From Cutibacterium porci (GTDB lineage: Bacteria; Actinomycetota; Actinomycetes; Propionibacteriales; Propionibacteriaceae), in NCBI RefSeq assembly GCF_009696315.1, contig NZ_VUMG01000002.1, forward strand, positions 558,001 through 622,000: DNA of 64,000 nucleotides. Reading direction: 5' to 3'. Shown one piece after another: positions 28,094 to 38,464 of this stretch (the first letter of the stretch is position 1; every line of letters starts with the position of its first letter). Below the pieces are notes generated by a model. The model did not search any database. It had not been told where the DNA came from and saw only the letters and a list, made by a program, of their open reading frames with translations. A program made the translations under genes and the position numbers.

Positions 28094-29836
28094 TTAATGG
28101 GAGTGAAGCCACTCCAGCCGACTACGCAACAAGTCCATCGACGCCGACTCATTCTTCGGCCCAGGAACTTCCCGGTAGAGCTGGCCCCAACCCGCTTGTG
28201 GAGTGAGATCATGGTGGCGGGAGTAATCCAGCAAGGCTCGATGTATTTCGCGCCGCATCTCTCGTGGGTCGCTGATGACGTCAATAGTGGACCCACCCCG
28301 ACGCTGTAATGCAACCATCTCCTCTCGTCGGGCTTGCCTCTCCTCAGCTTCTTTCGATGCTTTGGACGCGCGGCGTGCCGAGGCGACGCGACGTGCCTGC
28401 TCTGCGCGAATTTTCTCGTCACGCGCTAGCAAAGCTCGCTCTTGTTCAGGGCTGAGCAGACCATCAAGGGCGAATAGACCACCATCGGAGGGTGTGTAGG
28501 TGTCAATCACCTCGCCGAGAATGGCGTCAGACGCGACGGCCTGCCAGGTACCGGCGTCAGGATCGGGCTCAGAACGCTCACGTGTGTCGAATTCCTCAAT
28601 AAGGTCAGACTCGACGGGAGGACCGATGACGTGATCGCGCACCTCCTCCATCTCGGACGCCAGATCCAGGAGCCGCCCTACTGCGGGAAGGAAGACCGTA
28701 GCCCGTTCGCGACGATTCCGTGCTCGAACCACACGTCCCACCATCTGAGCGAAGAACAGCGGAGTGGACGCCGTCGTCGAATAGATGAGAACAGCTGCGT
28801 CAGGGACGTCGACGCCCTCGGTGATGAGGCGTACACACACGGCACAGATCTTGTCTGGATCGTCGCGGTAGGCGGCAAGTTTTTTGGCTGATGCGGCGTC
28901 CTCCGAGAGGATCACAGACGGTTCATTGCCGGTTACGTCTCGCCAAACCTCGGCATATTCTTTAGCAACCTTCTGGTTAGAGGCCGGGATAAGGACCTTG
29001 GCATGTGGGATCGTTCCCGAATCGCGCAGCTGATTCACCCGGGCCCACGCTGCCGCCATGACGTGAGCAATCCATTCACCGTCAGGATCCAGGGCAGTAC
29101 GCCAGGCCATGTCCTCATGGGCCTTGGTGAGCTCGGAATCCCCAAGGATAGCCGTGTGGGTCTCCCCCACTGCGTCCGTCCAGGTGGAGCGCCCGGTGTA
29201 CGTAGCGAACGTAACCGGACGCACGACACCGTCACGTAGGGCGTCACCGTACCCGTAGGTATAGTCGGCCACCGACTCGAAGACTCCCTCGCCAACATCT
29301 TCGTATCGGACGTGGGCGATTCTGGCGTCATCAGACCGGAAAGGGGTTCCCGTCACGCCAAGTCGGCGCACCGCCGCAGAGAAAGCCTCAATGACGCCGG
29401 ATCCCCAACTCATGACGTCGCCGGCATGGTGGATCTCATCGAAAATAACCAAGGTGCGCATATTGGTCGCTCGAGCCGCATGGAGGGCCGGTTTCTGGGC
29501 AACCTGGGCGTAGGTCACAACGCATCCGTGGCAATCGGAAGGAAGGGCCTCAGCATTGGTCGTATCGCGCAAGTCCAGTCCGAGCCCACGAGCTGCCGAA
29601 ATCCACTGGGAGCGCAGGTGATCGGTCGGGCACACCACGATGACACGATTAATGACGTGGTCTTGCCACAGATGGGCAGCAACGGCCAACGTGAACGTCG
29701 TCTTGCCTGCTCCCGGAGTAGCGCAAACCAGCCAATCGCGAGGGCTCGCAGCAAGGTACGAATCCAGCGCTTCTCGCTGCCAGGTGCGCAGACGCATTGG
29801 CATCCGAGGTCCTTTCGTCGTGAACCGTGACGCCAC
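28094..29836 (-). CDS. DEAD/DEAH-box superfamily 2 helicase
   Basis: About 580 residues. Motif I is CATPGAGKTTFTLAVAAHLW, motif II IFDEIHHAGD (DEIH type), motif III-like GVTGTPFRSDD, and the C-terminal helicase half has LITEGVDVPDAAVLIYST and QMVGRVVRARNRR (motif VI). A charged coiled-coil-like stretch (ARRVASARRASKASKEAEER) lies near residue 510. It resembles XPB/RadD-like single-protein helicases of actinobacteria; a repair role is likely but unproven. The chosen GTG 29836 has AAGGAG at good spacing; ATG 29803 with AAAGGA is an alternative, and the frame is open to 29914. Confidence 0.85.
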   Translation of the reverse strand: MASRFTTKGPRMPMRLRTWQREALDSYLAASPRDWLVCATPGAGKTTFTLAVAAHLWQDHVINRVIVVCPTDHLRSQWISAARGLGLDLRDTTNAEALPSDCHGCVVTYAQVAQKPALHAARATNMRTLVIFDEIHHAGDVMSWGSGVIEAFSAAVRRLGVTGTPFRSDDARIAHVRYEDVGEGVFESVADYTYGYGDALRDGVVRPVTFATYTGRSTWTDAVGETHTAILGDSELTKAHEDMAWRTALDPDGEWIAHVMAAAWARVNQLRDSGTIPHAKVLIPASNQKVAKEYAEVWRDVTGNEPSVILSEDAASAKKLAAYRDDPDKICAVCVRLITEGVDVPDAAVLIYSTTASTPLFFAQMVGRVVRARNRRERATVFLPAVGRLLDLASEMEEVRDHVIGPPVESDLIEEFDTRERSEPDPDAGTWQAVASDAILGEVIDTYTPSDGGLFALDGLLSPEQERALLARDEKIRAEQARRVASARRASKASKEAEERQARREEMVALQRRGGSTIDVISDPREMRREIHRALLDYSRHHDLTPQAGWGQLYREVPGPKNESASMDLLRSRLEWLHSH

Positions 29837-29920
29837 CTGTTCTCCTTCCCACGACAGTTCATTGCGAACCGACCGCTCACAGTAGCGCGGCCCGGCGACA
29901 CCTATCGACGACACCGAGTG

Positions 29921-32257
29921 TCATGACCGTGTCTGCACCACGACAGATCCACCACTGCGAGCTAGCAGCACCGTCCCCTCAAGATCAGTGCGATGTAGCT
30001 GCATTCCCATCCGTTTAGCCAGTGAAACCGTCTGGTAGGAGGGGTGGCCGAAAGAGTTTCCTTGCCCGACAGAAGCCACCGCCACACTTGCCCCGGTTGC
30101 CGCCCAAAACCCCTCGTCTTGACGAGACGATCCGTGGTGAGGCACGACGAGAACATCACTAGTGATATCTGCTTTTCGCACCACAATGTGACGCTGTTCC
30201 TCAGATTCGGCGTCTCCAGGGAGCACAACTGTCAACGTGCTCACCGTCGCCTTGACTACAAGCGAAGAGTTGTTCTCTGTGGAGGATTCTTCGCCAAGTT
30301 CATGTGCGCTGGTATCGGGTATTCCTGCCCACAGTTCTAGACGCGCCGTTCCAGCAGTCACGACCTGGCCTGAACGGGCCGCGACGACTCTAGCCCCTAG
30401 CTGTGCAGCAGTGTGCTCCACTCGCTCCGCGGACCACTCTGGTGACGCCATCGGGGACACCACGACGGCTCTGGTAGGACCGCGATCACGGATGGCATCG
30501 AGGCCGCCGACATGATCGACGTGGAAGTGGCTAAGGATAACCATCGGTACCTGGGCAACATCGAGGTCATTAAGGCACCGACTCAGCCGGCGCGGGTCCG
30601 GCCCCGTATCGACGACGATGGCCTGGCGGGGGCCAGCACGCACGAGCGCGGCGCTGCCCTGAGCAACGTCACAGATCGCCACCTGCCATTGCCCCGGCCA
30701 GCCCGGGACGGGAGGACGCACGACCGTCGCCGTTAACACTGCTAATCCAGCGAGCACGGTTAACCACGGCCTCGCCAAGACTGTTGGAGTAAGTAAAGCC
30801 AGTCCCACACATAGTCCAGCGAGCACTACGAGAGCCCATCCGCCTGCTGGCCATCTCAGGAGGCCTGATGGCGCCTTGGCTCCAAGGTGGGCTATCCAGA
30901 TAATCGGCTGGACGCACCATCCGGCCAGCCGCCCGAACGGCGTCCCCAACGGCGGCCAGATCAAGGCCGCAAGCCCGGCCACCATACCTAGCGCCGAGGC
31001 TAACGGCACAAACGGAGCAGCAGCGAGATTGGCGACGAGGCCAGTCGTCGATACCGTGCCCGCCATCCAGGTGACGACCGGCTGAGTCGCCAGCTGGGCT
31101 GCCCATGGCACTGTCACGGCTACCGCTAGCCACGTCGGCGCCCACGTCATCGCAACCGACCACGGTTGGGCCCACCACAAAATGCCAGCTGTGGCGCAGA
31201 CCGACAGCCAGAAGCCCGTTGATCGTACTAGCCACGGATCGACGAGCATGAGCCCGGTCACCGCGACGGCTAAAGTCCTCATGCCACCGCGACGGTCGAA
31301 GGCAATCCCCGTCGCGGTCATGGCGACCACTCCCATAGCAGCTGCTCGCACGACTGATGCTTCCGCCCGGCACACCACCACGAACACCGCAACGCCGACT
31401 ACCGACATCATCCTTAACCCGCGCCGCCTTAGGCCGCACCACGCCCCTACCCACCACAGCAGTGCCGTCGTCGATGCAAGGTTGGCTCCAGAGACGGCCA
31501 TCAGGTGGGTCAGCGCTGTCATCTGAAAATCTTCGGACATCTCTTCGGAGACTGCTGCCGTGTCTCCCACAACCAGCGATGGCACAATGGCCCGTTGCTC
31601 CTCAGGGCATCCCGCAACAGCACTGACCAGACCGGCACGAAACCTATTGACCCCACGGTCAAGAGGCCCAGGCGGCGCGACGATCGTCGGCGAGGACCGC
31701 AGCTTCAGTATCGCCGCTTCAGCCCGCCCTTCGCGTGGCGGAGTTAGCAAACCCTGCGCCTGGATCTCGTGCCCCACCGTTACTGTCGCCGCTGAGTCCG
31801 CCATCGCATTCGACGCCATGACGACAACCTTCACCGACTGATTCATCGCCTGGTCTTCTGCGACAATACGGTGAGCTATCAGCGTCATCATGACGGTGCG
31901 CCCACCAGATATTGCCCGCGGATCGGCAGTGACCCGACCGGTCACCGTCGCCGAAACTCCCTGCTGAGCAAGCTCAGCGAGGCCAGTGTGGTGGACAATA
32001 TGGTTGCGCACTTCAGTGCTCACCAGAACTGTCAACCCCACCGCTGCGGCTACGACAGCGAGCCATGCCTTGCGCCGAATCGCAATCATGCCCGCAACAA
32101 GGCAACCGGCTCCAGCTCCGAAACTGATCCAGCGGTAGCCGCCGGTGCCGATAGCAGCCATCGCCCCTGCCGCGAGGGCTACCGGGACCATGCGCACATC
32201 CGGGGCGACGGCGACCTGACGTTGAGCGCTTTCGTGACGAGGTTTAGACCGTGACAT
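29921..32257 (-). CDS. comEC: DNA internalisation protein ComEC/Rec2
   Basis: 778 residues with an N-terminal membrane pair, an OB-like extracellular domain, the competence domain with many membrane helices (LTHLMAVSGANLAS signature near residue 262) and a C-terminal metallo-beta-lactamase-like domain (ILSHFHVDHVGGLDAI, VVPHHGSSRQDE). ComEC forms the channel that takes up single-stranded DNA during transformation. Length and domain order are complete. It overlaps comEA by 14 bp. Confidence 0.94.
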   Translation of the reverse strand: MSRSKPRHESAQRQVAVAPDVRMVPVALAAGAMAAIGTGGYRWISFGAGAGCLVAGMIAIRRKAWLAVVAAAVGLTVLVSTEVRNHIVHHTGLAELAQQGVSATVTGRVTADPRAISGGRTVMMTLIAHRIVAEDQAMNQSVKVVVMASNAMADSAATVTVGHEIQAQGLLTPPREGRAEAAILKLRSSPTIVAPPGPLDRGVNRFRAGLVSAVAGCPEEQRAIVPSLVVGDTAAVSEEMSEDFQMTALTHLMAVSGANLASTTALLWWVGAWCGLRRRGLRMMSVVGVAVFVVVCRAEASVVRAAAMGVVAMTATGIAFDRRGGMRTLAVAVTGLMLVDPWLVRSTGFWLSVCATAGILWWAQPWSVAMTWAPTWLAVAVTVPWAAQLATQPVVTWMAGTVSTTGLVANLAAAPFVPLASALGMVAGLAALIWPPLGTPFGRLAGWCVQPIIWIAHLGAKAPSGLLRWPAGGWALVVLAGLCVGLALLTPTVLARPWLTVLAGLAVLTATVVRPPVPGWPGQWQVAICDVAQGSAALVRAGPRQAIVVDTGPDPRRLSRCLNDLDVAQVPMVILSHFHVDHVGGLDAIRDRGPTRAVVVSPMASPEWSAERVEHTAAQLGARVVAARSGQVVTAGTARLELWAGIPDTSAHELGEESSTENNSSLVVKATVSTLTVVLPGDAESEEQRHIVVRKADITSDVLVVPHHGSSRQDEGFWAATGASVAVASVGQGNSFGHPSYQTVSLAKRMGMQLHRTDLEGTVLLARSGGSVVVQTRS

Positions 32258-33086
32258 GCGGCTTGATCTTTTCGAAGGTCTTCGACCCGATTCCAGAAAT
32301 CTCCCGCAGCTGGTCGATGGACGAGAACTGCCCGTGCTCCTGACGCCAAGCCATGATCTTGCCTGCCATCACTGGACCGATGCCATCGATCGTTTCAAGC
32401 TCACTCTGGCTAGCAGTGTTGAGGTTGATCTGGGCGCTACCGGCACGTGACGTCGCTGCTGCGCCACCCTTACTGTTCACCCCGGTTGTAGGCCCCGGAA
32501 GGCCACCAGCACTGCGGTCTGGCGACGTCACCGCCCCATCTCCACGTGAGGGGATCCACACCTGGCACCCGTCACAGACTGGAGCAGCAAGGTTGAGATG
32601 CCCAGGTTGGGCACCTGACGTCATCCCGCCGGCAGCTTGGATAGCATCGGCGACCCGAGCGTCAGGATTAACGGTATATACACCAGGATGCTTTACCCGT
32701 CCGGCCACGTGAACTTGGATAGGTGTGGGCGTCGTCGAGGCGGGAACCTCGGCAACTGGGGTGTTGTCCGGTGCTACCTGTACCTCACTGGTCTCCCGAC
32801 CAGGCATGGTCGCCCCTTCAGGCACTGTCGACACCATCACGGCGCCTGCTGGAACTTCGGTAGGTTTCGAGCGCATGAGAACGACAGCAATGACAGATAG
32901 CACGACGACAAGGACAATCCCCACTGCTGATGCGTGTACCCGGGTTACTGGTCGCTGAGGGGTTGAGGCCCCCTTTGACGTCGTCGGCTCCTCCTCAACT
33001 GGGGTTGCTGAGCGGCGAGGCCCCAGATTTCGGGCGGGCAGCCGCGCCATAAGGTCCTCAAGACGCTCTCGGTAGTCGTCACTCAT
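32244..33086 (-). CDS. comEA: DNA-binding competence protein ComEA
   Basis: About 280 residues: an N-terminal cytoplasmic tail, one membrane segment (about residues 48-68, VGIVLVVVLSVIAVVLM), a SLBB domain (VHVAGRVKHPGVYTVNPD) and a C-terminal helix-hairpin-helix pair (INLNTASQSELETIDGIGP and LREISGIGSKTFEKIKPHV). ComEA binds incoming double-stranded DNA at the membrane. ATG 33086 (MSDDYRER) is chosen; the frame is open to 33134 via a TTG. It is the first gene of the comEA-comEC pair. Confidence 0.92.
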   Translation of the reverse strand: MSDDYRERLEDLMARLPARNLGPRRSATPVEEEPTTSKGASTPQRPVTRVHASAVGIVLVVVLSVIAVVLMRSKPTEVPAGAVMVSTVPEGATMPGRETSEVQVAPDNTPVAEVPASTTPTPIQVHVAGRVKHPGVYTVNPDARVADAIQAAGGMTSGAQPGHLNLAAPVCDGCQVWIPSRGDGAVTSPDRSAGGLPGPTTGVNSKGGAAATSRAGSAQINLNTASQSELETIDGIGPVMAGKIMAWRQEHGQFSSIDQLREISGIGSKTFEKIKPHVTV

Positions 33087-33153
33087 ACCTTCAGTTGTCG
33101 TCGGAGCAACCAGATTTTCGCCACGAAATGTCAAAACTGTGGATAACGTGATG

Positions 33154-33188
33154 TGGCGGCGAACCCGCTATCCACAGGCTCGCCGCCA
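33154..33188 (-). terminator. Hairpin downstream of leuS
   Basis: TGGCGGCGA and TCGCCGCCA form a perfect 9-bp GC-rich stem in the gap between leuS and comEA (both - strand). Inside and beside it are DnaA-box-like words, TGTGGATAA at 33138-33146 and CTATCCACA at 33168-33176. Confidence 0.6.
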
Positions 33189-33250
33189 ACCCGTCATGTC
33201 AGCACGAAACTGATAAGCCACGCAATTGCGTGAAAGAGCTGATCACACCG

Positions 33251-35731
33251 TCACTTCGCGACGATCGAAATCATCTTTGGCAGTCGGGTAATGACCTTGA
33301 CGATTTCTTTGCCCTTGGTAAAACGCTGCACGTTCGCGTCGGCCAGGGCCACCTCGCGGGCCTCATCCTCGGTGATGTCGGGACTTACCTGGATTTTCGC
33401 GCGTACCTTTCCTGTCACCTGGACCACCATGGTCACCTCCTCGGCAACGAGCAATGTCTCGTCAGGTGTCGGCCATTGAGAGTTGGCGACAGAGGCTTCC
33501 AAACCGAGTATTTCCCACATCTCCTCAGCCAGGTACGGTGCCACCAGGGACAGCGCCTGGGCAGTAAATGTGACAGCTTCGCGCACCGCAGGATCAGCTG
33601 GGCCGCATCCGGAATCTATCGCCTTGCGGGTGGCATTGACCAGCTCCATGATCCGCGCCACAACGACGTTGTAACGTCCGCCCTCTATCAGGTCAGTGAT
33701 GTCGGCAATACTTCGGTGGGTGACCCGACGCAGGCTGACGTCACCGGCCGTCACGTCGACGTCAGGATCGCTCGTAACCTCGGATGCCACACGCCAGGCA
33801 CGCTGCAAGAACTTCAACGTCGAGGCTGGGGAGACGTCGGCCCAGTCGATGTCCTCATCTGGTGGACCAGCAAAGATGACGGTGGTACGCACCGCATCGA
33901 CGCCGAATTCGTCGATCTGCTTGCCGAGATCCACGCCGTTGCCTAGCGACTTCGACATCGCCCGGCCCTCATTGATGACTTGGCCCTGGTTCATGAGTCG
34001 CTGGAAAGGTTCGGTGAAGTCGACCATGCCGAGGTCATGCAGCACTTTGGTGAAGAATCGCGAGTACAGCAGGTGCATCGTGGCATGCTCGACGCCACCG
34101 ATGTATTGGGCTACTGGCATCCAGCGACGAACCGCCTCCACGTCAAATGGGCCTTCGTCATAGTGCGGGGAGCAGTAACGCAGGAAATACCACGAAGAGT
34201 CTACGAAGGTATCCATGGTGTCGGTGTCGCGTTGCGCGGGTCCTCCGCATGACGGGCAGGAAACGGAACGCCATTCCTTCGCTTCGTCACCGGCTAACGG
34301 TGACGTTCCTTTGGGAGCAAGGTCAGCGCCGCGCAAATCAGGCAATGTCACTGGCAGCTGATCGTCAGGGACAGGGACGTCACCACATGACTCGCAGTGG
34401 ATGATCGGAATGGGGCATCCCCAAAACCGTTGACGACTCAGCAGCCAATCGCGCAACCGGTAGGTGACTGTCGGCTCGCCTACCCCCTTCTCTTTAAGGA
34501 CCTCACACATCTTCGCGATAGCCTCAGCCTTCGTGGTGATGCCGTCGAGGAATCCAGAATTCTGGTAAGCGCCGTCACCTGTCGTGGCGATCCCAGACTC
34601 GCGCGGATCGGCTTCACCGGTGTCAATGACAGGGATGACGTCAATGCCATATGCGCGCGCGAAGTCGAGGTCGCGCTGGTCGTGAGCGGGTACAGCCATG
34701 ACGGCACCCGTCCCGTAGTCCGCTAGCACGTAGTCACCTGCCCACACCGGAATCTTGGCGCCATTGACGGGGTTAGTGGCCTCAACTCCGAGGGGCACAC
34801 CTGTCTTCTCGTGATCGGTGGATTGCCGCTCAATTTCGGACTTCTTCTTGACCTCGTCAAGGTAAGCCTCAAAAGCTGGCCGAGCCTCATCGGAAACGAC
34901 CTCTTGGGCCAAGGCCGAGTCGGGAGCCACCACCATGAAGGTCGCTCCGTACAGGGTGTCCGGGCGGGTCGTGAAAACCTTTACTGGCTCGGCACGGCCA
35001 TCAATGGTGAAATCAACGTAAGCGCCCTCAGAGCGACCGATCCAGTTGCGCTGCATCGACAGCACACGCTCGGGCCACGTGCCCTCGATCTGATCCATAT
35101 CGTCGAGCAGGCGCTGGGCATAGTCGGTAATACGGAAATACCACTGATTAAGCTGACGCTTAGTCACGACGGCGCCGCAACGTTCGCAACACCCGTCTTT
35201 GACCTGCTCGTTGGCGAGCACCGTCTGATCGTTGGGGCACCAGTTCGCCCAGGAATCCTTGCGGTACGTCAGCCCTTTTTCGAAGAAGCGGTTAAACAGC
35301 CATTGGGTCCAGCGGTAGTACTCCTCGTCTGAGGTGTGCAGTCTCATCGACCAGTCAAAAGAAACCGCGTACCGCTTAAACGACGCTGCTTGAGTGTCAA
35401 TGTTGTGGTAGGTCCATTCCGCGGGATGGGTGCCATGCTTGATCGCGGCATTCTCAGCCGGTAGACCAAAGGAGTCCCACCCCACCGGGTGCAGGACGTC
35501 GAATCCGCGCAGCCGCCAGTAACGGGCCAACACATCGCCGATGGCGAATGCTTCAGCGTGGCCCATGTGAAGGTCGCCAGAGGGGTAGGCGAACATGTCA
35601 AGCACGTAACGACGTTCCTTTGAACCATCGTCAAGAGCTGCGAAGGTGCGGTGCTCCTCCCAGTACTTAGACCACTTCTCCTGGGCTGCAGCCGCGTCGT
35701 AGCCCGTCGTCTCGCGCACGTCGTCGCTCAC
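33251..35731 (-). CDS. leuS: Leucyl-tRNA synthetase
   Basis: 826 residues, a bacterial class I LeuRS. The HIGH-type motif is [14 protein letters not shown] (about residue 48), and KMSKS appears as [13 protein letters not shown]. The CP1 editing domain has [18 protein letters not shown], and a Cys-rich insert (CCERCGAVV) is present. GTG 35731 (VSDDVRET) is preceded by AGAGGTG; the frame is open to 35779 but that part has no good start signal. Confidence 0.97.
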   Translation of the reverse strand: MSDDVRETTGYDAAAAQEKWSKYWEEHRTFAALDDGSKERRYVLDMFAYPSGDLHMGHAEAFAIGDVLARYWRLRGFDVLHPVGWDSFGLPAENAAIKHGTHPAEWTYHNIDTQAASFKRYAVSFDWSMRLHTSDEEYYRWTQWLFNRFFEKGLTYRKDSWANWCPNDQTVLANEQVKDGCCERCGAVVTKRQLNQWYFRITDYAQRLLDDMDQIEGTWPERVLSMQRNWIGRSEGAYVDFTIDGRAEPVKVFTTRPDTLYGATFMVVAPDSALAQEVVSDEARPAFEAYLDEVKKKSEIERQSTDHEKTGVPLGVEATNPVNGAKIPVWAGDYVLADYGTGAVMAVPAHDQRDLDFARAYGIDVIPVIDTGEADPRESGIATTGDGAYQNSGFLDGITTKAEAIAKMCEVLKEKGVGEPTVTYRLRDWLLSRQRFWGCPIPIIHCESCGDVPVPDDQLPVTLPDLRGADLAPKGTSPLAGDEAKEWRSVSCPSCGGPAQRDTDTMDTFVDSSWYFLRYCSPHYDEGPFDVEAVRRWMPVAQYIGGVEHATMHLLYSRFFTKVLHDLGMVDFTEPFQRLMNQGQVINEGRAMSKSLGNGVDLGKQIDEFGVDAVRTTVIFAGPPDEDIDWADVSPASTLKFLQRAWRVASEVTSDPDVDVTAGDVSLRRVTHRSIADITDLIEGGRYNVVVARIMELVNATRKAIDSGCGPADPAVREAVTFTAQALSLVAPYLAEEMWEILGLEASVANSQWPTPDETLLVAEEVTMVVQVTGKVRAKIQVSPDITEDEAREVALADANVQRFTKGKEIVKVITRLPKMISIVAK

Positions 35732-35873
35732 GTCACACCTCTCGGATCCACTGCAGGTCCAACCAGACCCGCAACACATATGGGCCTGAGTTTAGCGATA
35801 CAGCCCCACACCTAGCGTCAGGGTTCCCTGTCCTTCCTTGTGACCAGCCGTTAGACAGGCGCACAGTATTGCT

Positions 35874-36704
35874 ATGCACACCACGGCACACGGCGTGAAC
35901 ACGCCCGACGAGAAGACGGGAACGCCCACCATTGCGGCTGAATCTCCCCTCGTCCACGACGTTTCTTCAACCGAACCTGCTGACTCGTCGGCACCTACAC
36001 GTCGACCTCACGAGGCCGACAAAGGCATGGGCAGCCTCAATTCAAAACTCAACTGGCTGCGTGCCGCCGTGCTGGGCGCCAATGACGGCATTATCTCGAC
36101 AGCGGGCATTGTCATGGGTGTCGCAGGTGCCACCGTCGATCGTTCCTCCCTCCTCATTGCTGGCCTGGCTGGCCTGGTCGCTGGTGCATTGTCTATGGCA
36201 GGCGGCGAATACGTATCTGTAAGTTCCCAGCGCGACATTGAGAAAGCTGTCATGGCTAAGGAAGCCGCCGAGCTACGCGATTTTCCTGATGAGGAGCTCG
36301 AGGAACTCGCCGGGATCTACGCAGAAAAAGGGTTATGCCATGACACCGCCCGGCAGGTGGCGGCAGAGCTCACGGCCCATGACCCACTGCGCGCCCACGC
36401 CGAAGCTGAGCTCGGCATTAACCCCGACGAGTACACCAACCCGTGGCACGCCGCCTTCGCCTCGATGGCCGCGTTCACCGTTGGCGCGCTCGTACCGCTG
36501 TTGGCCATGGTGTGCTCTCCGACCGCGACCCGGGTTTATATCACCATCGCCGCGACCATAATCGGCTTGTTCCTCACCGGTCTGGGCTCGGCAATTGCCA
36601 GTGGAAGCGGAAAGGCCCGCCCCATCGCCCGCAACATCATCGTCGGCATCTGCTCCATGACGATCACCTATCTCATCGGTCACCTCGTCGGTACCCGGGT
36701 GTAG
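35874..36704 (+). CDS. VIT1/CCC1-family transporter
   Basis: 276 residues with about five membrane segments. The first part (residues 1-50) is a Thr/Pro-rich cytoplasmic tail. LRAAVLGANDGIISTAGIVMG and SMAGGEYVSVSSQRD are the family signatures, and the acidic metal-binding stretch (EKAVMAKEAAELRDFPDEELEEL) lies between segments 2 and 3. Family members move Fe2+ or Mn2+, in eukaryotes into vacuoles; in bacteria an efflux or detoxifying role is likely. It is divergent from leuS. Confidence 0.9.
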   Translation: MHTTAHGVNTPDEKTGTPTIAAESPLVHDVSSTEPADSSAPTRRPHEADKGMGSLNSKLNWLRAAVLGANDGIISTAGIVMGVAGATVDRSSLLIAGLAGLVAGALSMAGGEYVSVSSQRDIEKAVMAKEAAELRDFPDEELEELAGIYAEKGLCHDTARQVAAELTAHDPLRAHAEAELGINPDEYTNPWHAAFASMAAFTVGALVPLLAMVCSPTATRVYITIAATIIGLFLTGLGSAIASGSGKARPIARNIIVGICSMTITYLIGHLVGTRV

Positions 36705-36712
36705 CCCCGTCG

Positions 36713-37729
36713 CTACGCCGATAGGTTCAATCCCTCGTCAGCCTCATCCACACGTGGGTCGACAATCACTGCTGGATCATGATCCATGACGTCCCACATT
36801 TTGGGCGGAACGAAAGCGTCAAGGATCACTGCCAGCGCGGCGGACAGGGTGCCTGCTGCGGCCATGAATTCGCATCGGCGTGCGCACACTGCTGCCACTG
36901 CCCCCTCACCGCTCAGCCATCCTGCCAGACCGCAGAGAGACAATGGTGCCGCCGCCATCCGGTCGGGGACGATCTCGACTGCACGGCTCCATATCGTCAG
37001 CCACCGCGACGCGTCAGCCCGTTCCATTGACATCCACAGTCTGCGCGCTACGCCGCTACGCTGAACAGCGACCACAAGCTCCGTCACGACACCATCGTTG
37101 ATCTCATCAGACTCGAAGAGGAGTTGGCACCGGGCAGCCACGGCGTCGTCGTCCTTACGGGACAGCCGCCGTCGAGCGTTGGCCAGCTGTCTGCGGGTAT
37201 CTGGATCACATGTGCGCCCTGGGCCCGAAAGTGCATGGACGAGACTGGTACGACTGGGCAACACGCTCAGCCCGCGATAAACCGCCTCAGCCGAAATAGC
37301 CGGATCTGGAGCAAAGCGGTGGTTGTCACGACAGCCTCGCTCATCGCAAAAAATGCTGCGCCAGTATTCACCGTCAGTCCACGCAGCGTCACCGATATTC
37401 ATGCCCTCCATTGCATGGAAGGCGGTTGCCACAATCGTCATGGCACGATCTTGACGACGACTGAACGCCAGCACGACCGCTCGACCCCGCCCTGCCAAGG
37501 GGCTGACTCGTGACACAAAGGCATCCATAGCGACGGTGGATGCGAGGTCGTCAAGATCAGCTCGGGCAACGAAGCCCTGACACGCAGCACCGTCGTCAGC
37601 GACGATGAGAACCAGACTCTCGCTTGGTTGAAATCCCAAGAGGTACGGAGCCAAGGTCACCGCTTCTTCAACGGTCCGGATGGTCAGCGGGTCTCGGCCA
37701 TTAGTGGTGGAGGAATGTCGTGCTGTCAT
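36713..37729 (-). CDS. DUF4192 family protein
   Basis: About 338 residues. The family signature is LTIRTVEEAVTLAPYLLGFQP near the N-terminus followed by SESLVLIVADD, and the C-terminal region contains LLALCGLAGWLSGEG-like text (here LSLCGLAGWLSGEGAVA). The function is unknown; the family is actinobacterial. ATG 37729 (MTARHSST) is preceded by GGTGG; an in-frame GTG at 37750 and an open frame to 37810 are alternatives. It is convergent with the VIT-family gene, with 8 bp between stops. Confidence 0.75.
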   Translation of the reverse strand: MTARHSSTTNGRDPLTIRTVEEAVTLAPYLLGFQPSESLVLIVADDGAACQGFVARADLDDLASTVAMDAFVSRVSPLAGRGRAVVLAFSRRQDRAMTIVATAFHAMEGMNIGDAAWTDGEYWRSIFCDERGCRDNHRFAPDPAISAEAVYRGLSVLPSRTSLVHALSGPGRTCDPDTRRQLANARRRLSRKDDDAVAARCQLLFESDEINDGVVTELVVAVQRSGVARRLWMSMERADASRWLTIWSRAVEIVPDRMAAAPLSLCGLAGWLSGEGAVAAVCARRCEFMAAAGTLSAALAVILDAFVPPKMWDVMDHDPAVIVDPRVDEADEGLNLSA

Positions 37730-37780
37730 ACCACCAGTTGTCGTCGTCACCCCGCCGAATTCGCCACGCAATTTCGAATC

Positions 37781-37832
37781 TGTGGACAACTCCCATCGAC
37801 GCCATCTCATCCCAATGCCAGGCTGTGGACAA
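37781..37832. promoter_or_regulatory. Pair of DnaA-box sequences
   Basis: TGTGGACAA occurs at 37781-37789 and again at 37824-37832. The reverse complement TTGTCCACA is the actinobacterial DnaA-box consensus. Both copies are in the same orientation, 43 bp apart, in the short region between the divergent DUF4192 and membrane-protein genes. DnaA binding is inferred. Confidence 0.4.
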
Positions 37833-37868
37833 CATCATCCGCCGACAACAACGTACAGTAGAGCCACC

Positions 37869-38423
37869 ATGAGCCAACCGCCTGACATCAGCCAGTACCA
37901 GCCACCGAAACGCCACGGCGGCTGGATCGCAGCGATCATCGTCGTTGCGATCGTCATCGCACTGGTCATCGTGGCACGCCGAGTCACTAGTGAGCCAGCG
38001 GCCCCCGTTACCCCGACGCCGTCTCCCGTTGCGACGTCCACGTCATCTGCCCTGAAGCGCATCCCAGCATCAGCTACCGCCGTCGCATCCTCGTTGCCTT
38101 TCTCCTCGAAAGATGATGGTGCCGAAGGATGGTGGTCGATCGACAACGTGGAATGGGGGCCTAACACCGTTACCCTGACGGTGACCATCGCAGTCAGCAA
38201 AGGTTCTCTGAGCGACTACACCTTCTTCATCATGGAAAACGAGTCGACCAATATCCATCAGGCAAGCCAGCTACCCACTGGTTCTCTCGGAACCGCCGTG
38301 GCACAAGGTCAGAAGGTTCACGGCACGATCACCATCGACTGTCCACGAACTGACTCCACCGTGATGCTCACCCACGGATCGGGAATGTCCTCCCCCATCT
38401 CGGCATTAACCATCAAAGCATGA
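37869..38423 (+). CDS. Membrane-anchored protein of unknown function
   Basis: 184 residues: a short cytoplasmic tail rich in Pro/Gln, one membrane helix (about residues 20-40, AAIIVVAIVIALVIVA), a Thr/Pro/Ser-rich linker and a C-terminal beta-rich extracellular domain resembling immunoglobulin-like DUF4352-type domains (WWSIDNVEWGPNTVTLTVTI). No catalytic motif is seen. The start is the ATG at 37869, giving the tail-helix layout; the longer frame to 37680 runs through DUF4192 coding sequence. A strong hairpin follows the stop. Confidence 0.7.
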   Translation: MSQPPDISQYQPPKRHGGWIAAIIVVAIVIALVIVARRVTSEPAAPVTPTPSPVATSTSSALKRIPASATAVASSLPFSSKDDGAEGWWSIDNVEWGPNTVTLTVTIAVSKGSLSDYTFFIMENESTNIHQASQLPTGSLGTAVAQGQKVHGTITIDCPRTDSTVMLTHGSGMSSPISALTIKA

Positions 38424-38453
38424 CTAGCGCCAGAGCCTATGAAGCGCTAGTCA
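38421..38453. terminator. Bidirectional terminator
   Basis: TGACTAGCGC and GCGCTAGTCA form a perfect 10-bp stem around a 13-nt loop. It begins at the stop codon of the membrane protein gene and lies just before the stop of maeA on the opposite strand. Confidence 0.7.
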
Positions 38454-38464
38454 TTCCCCGCGTA

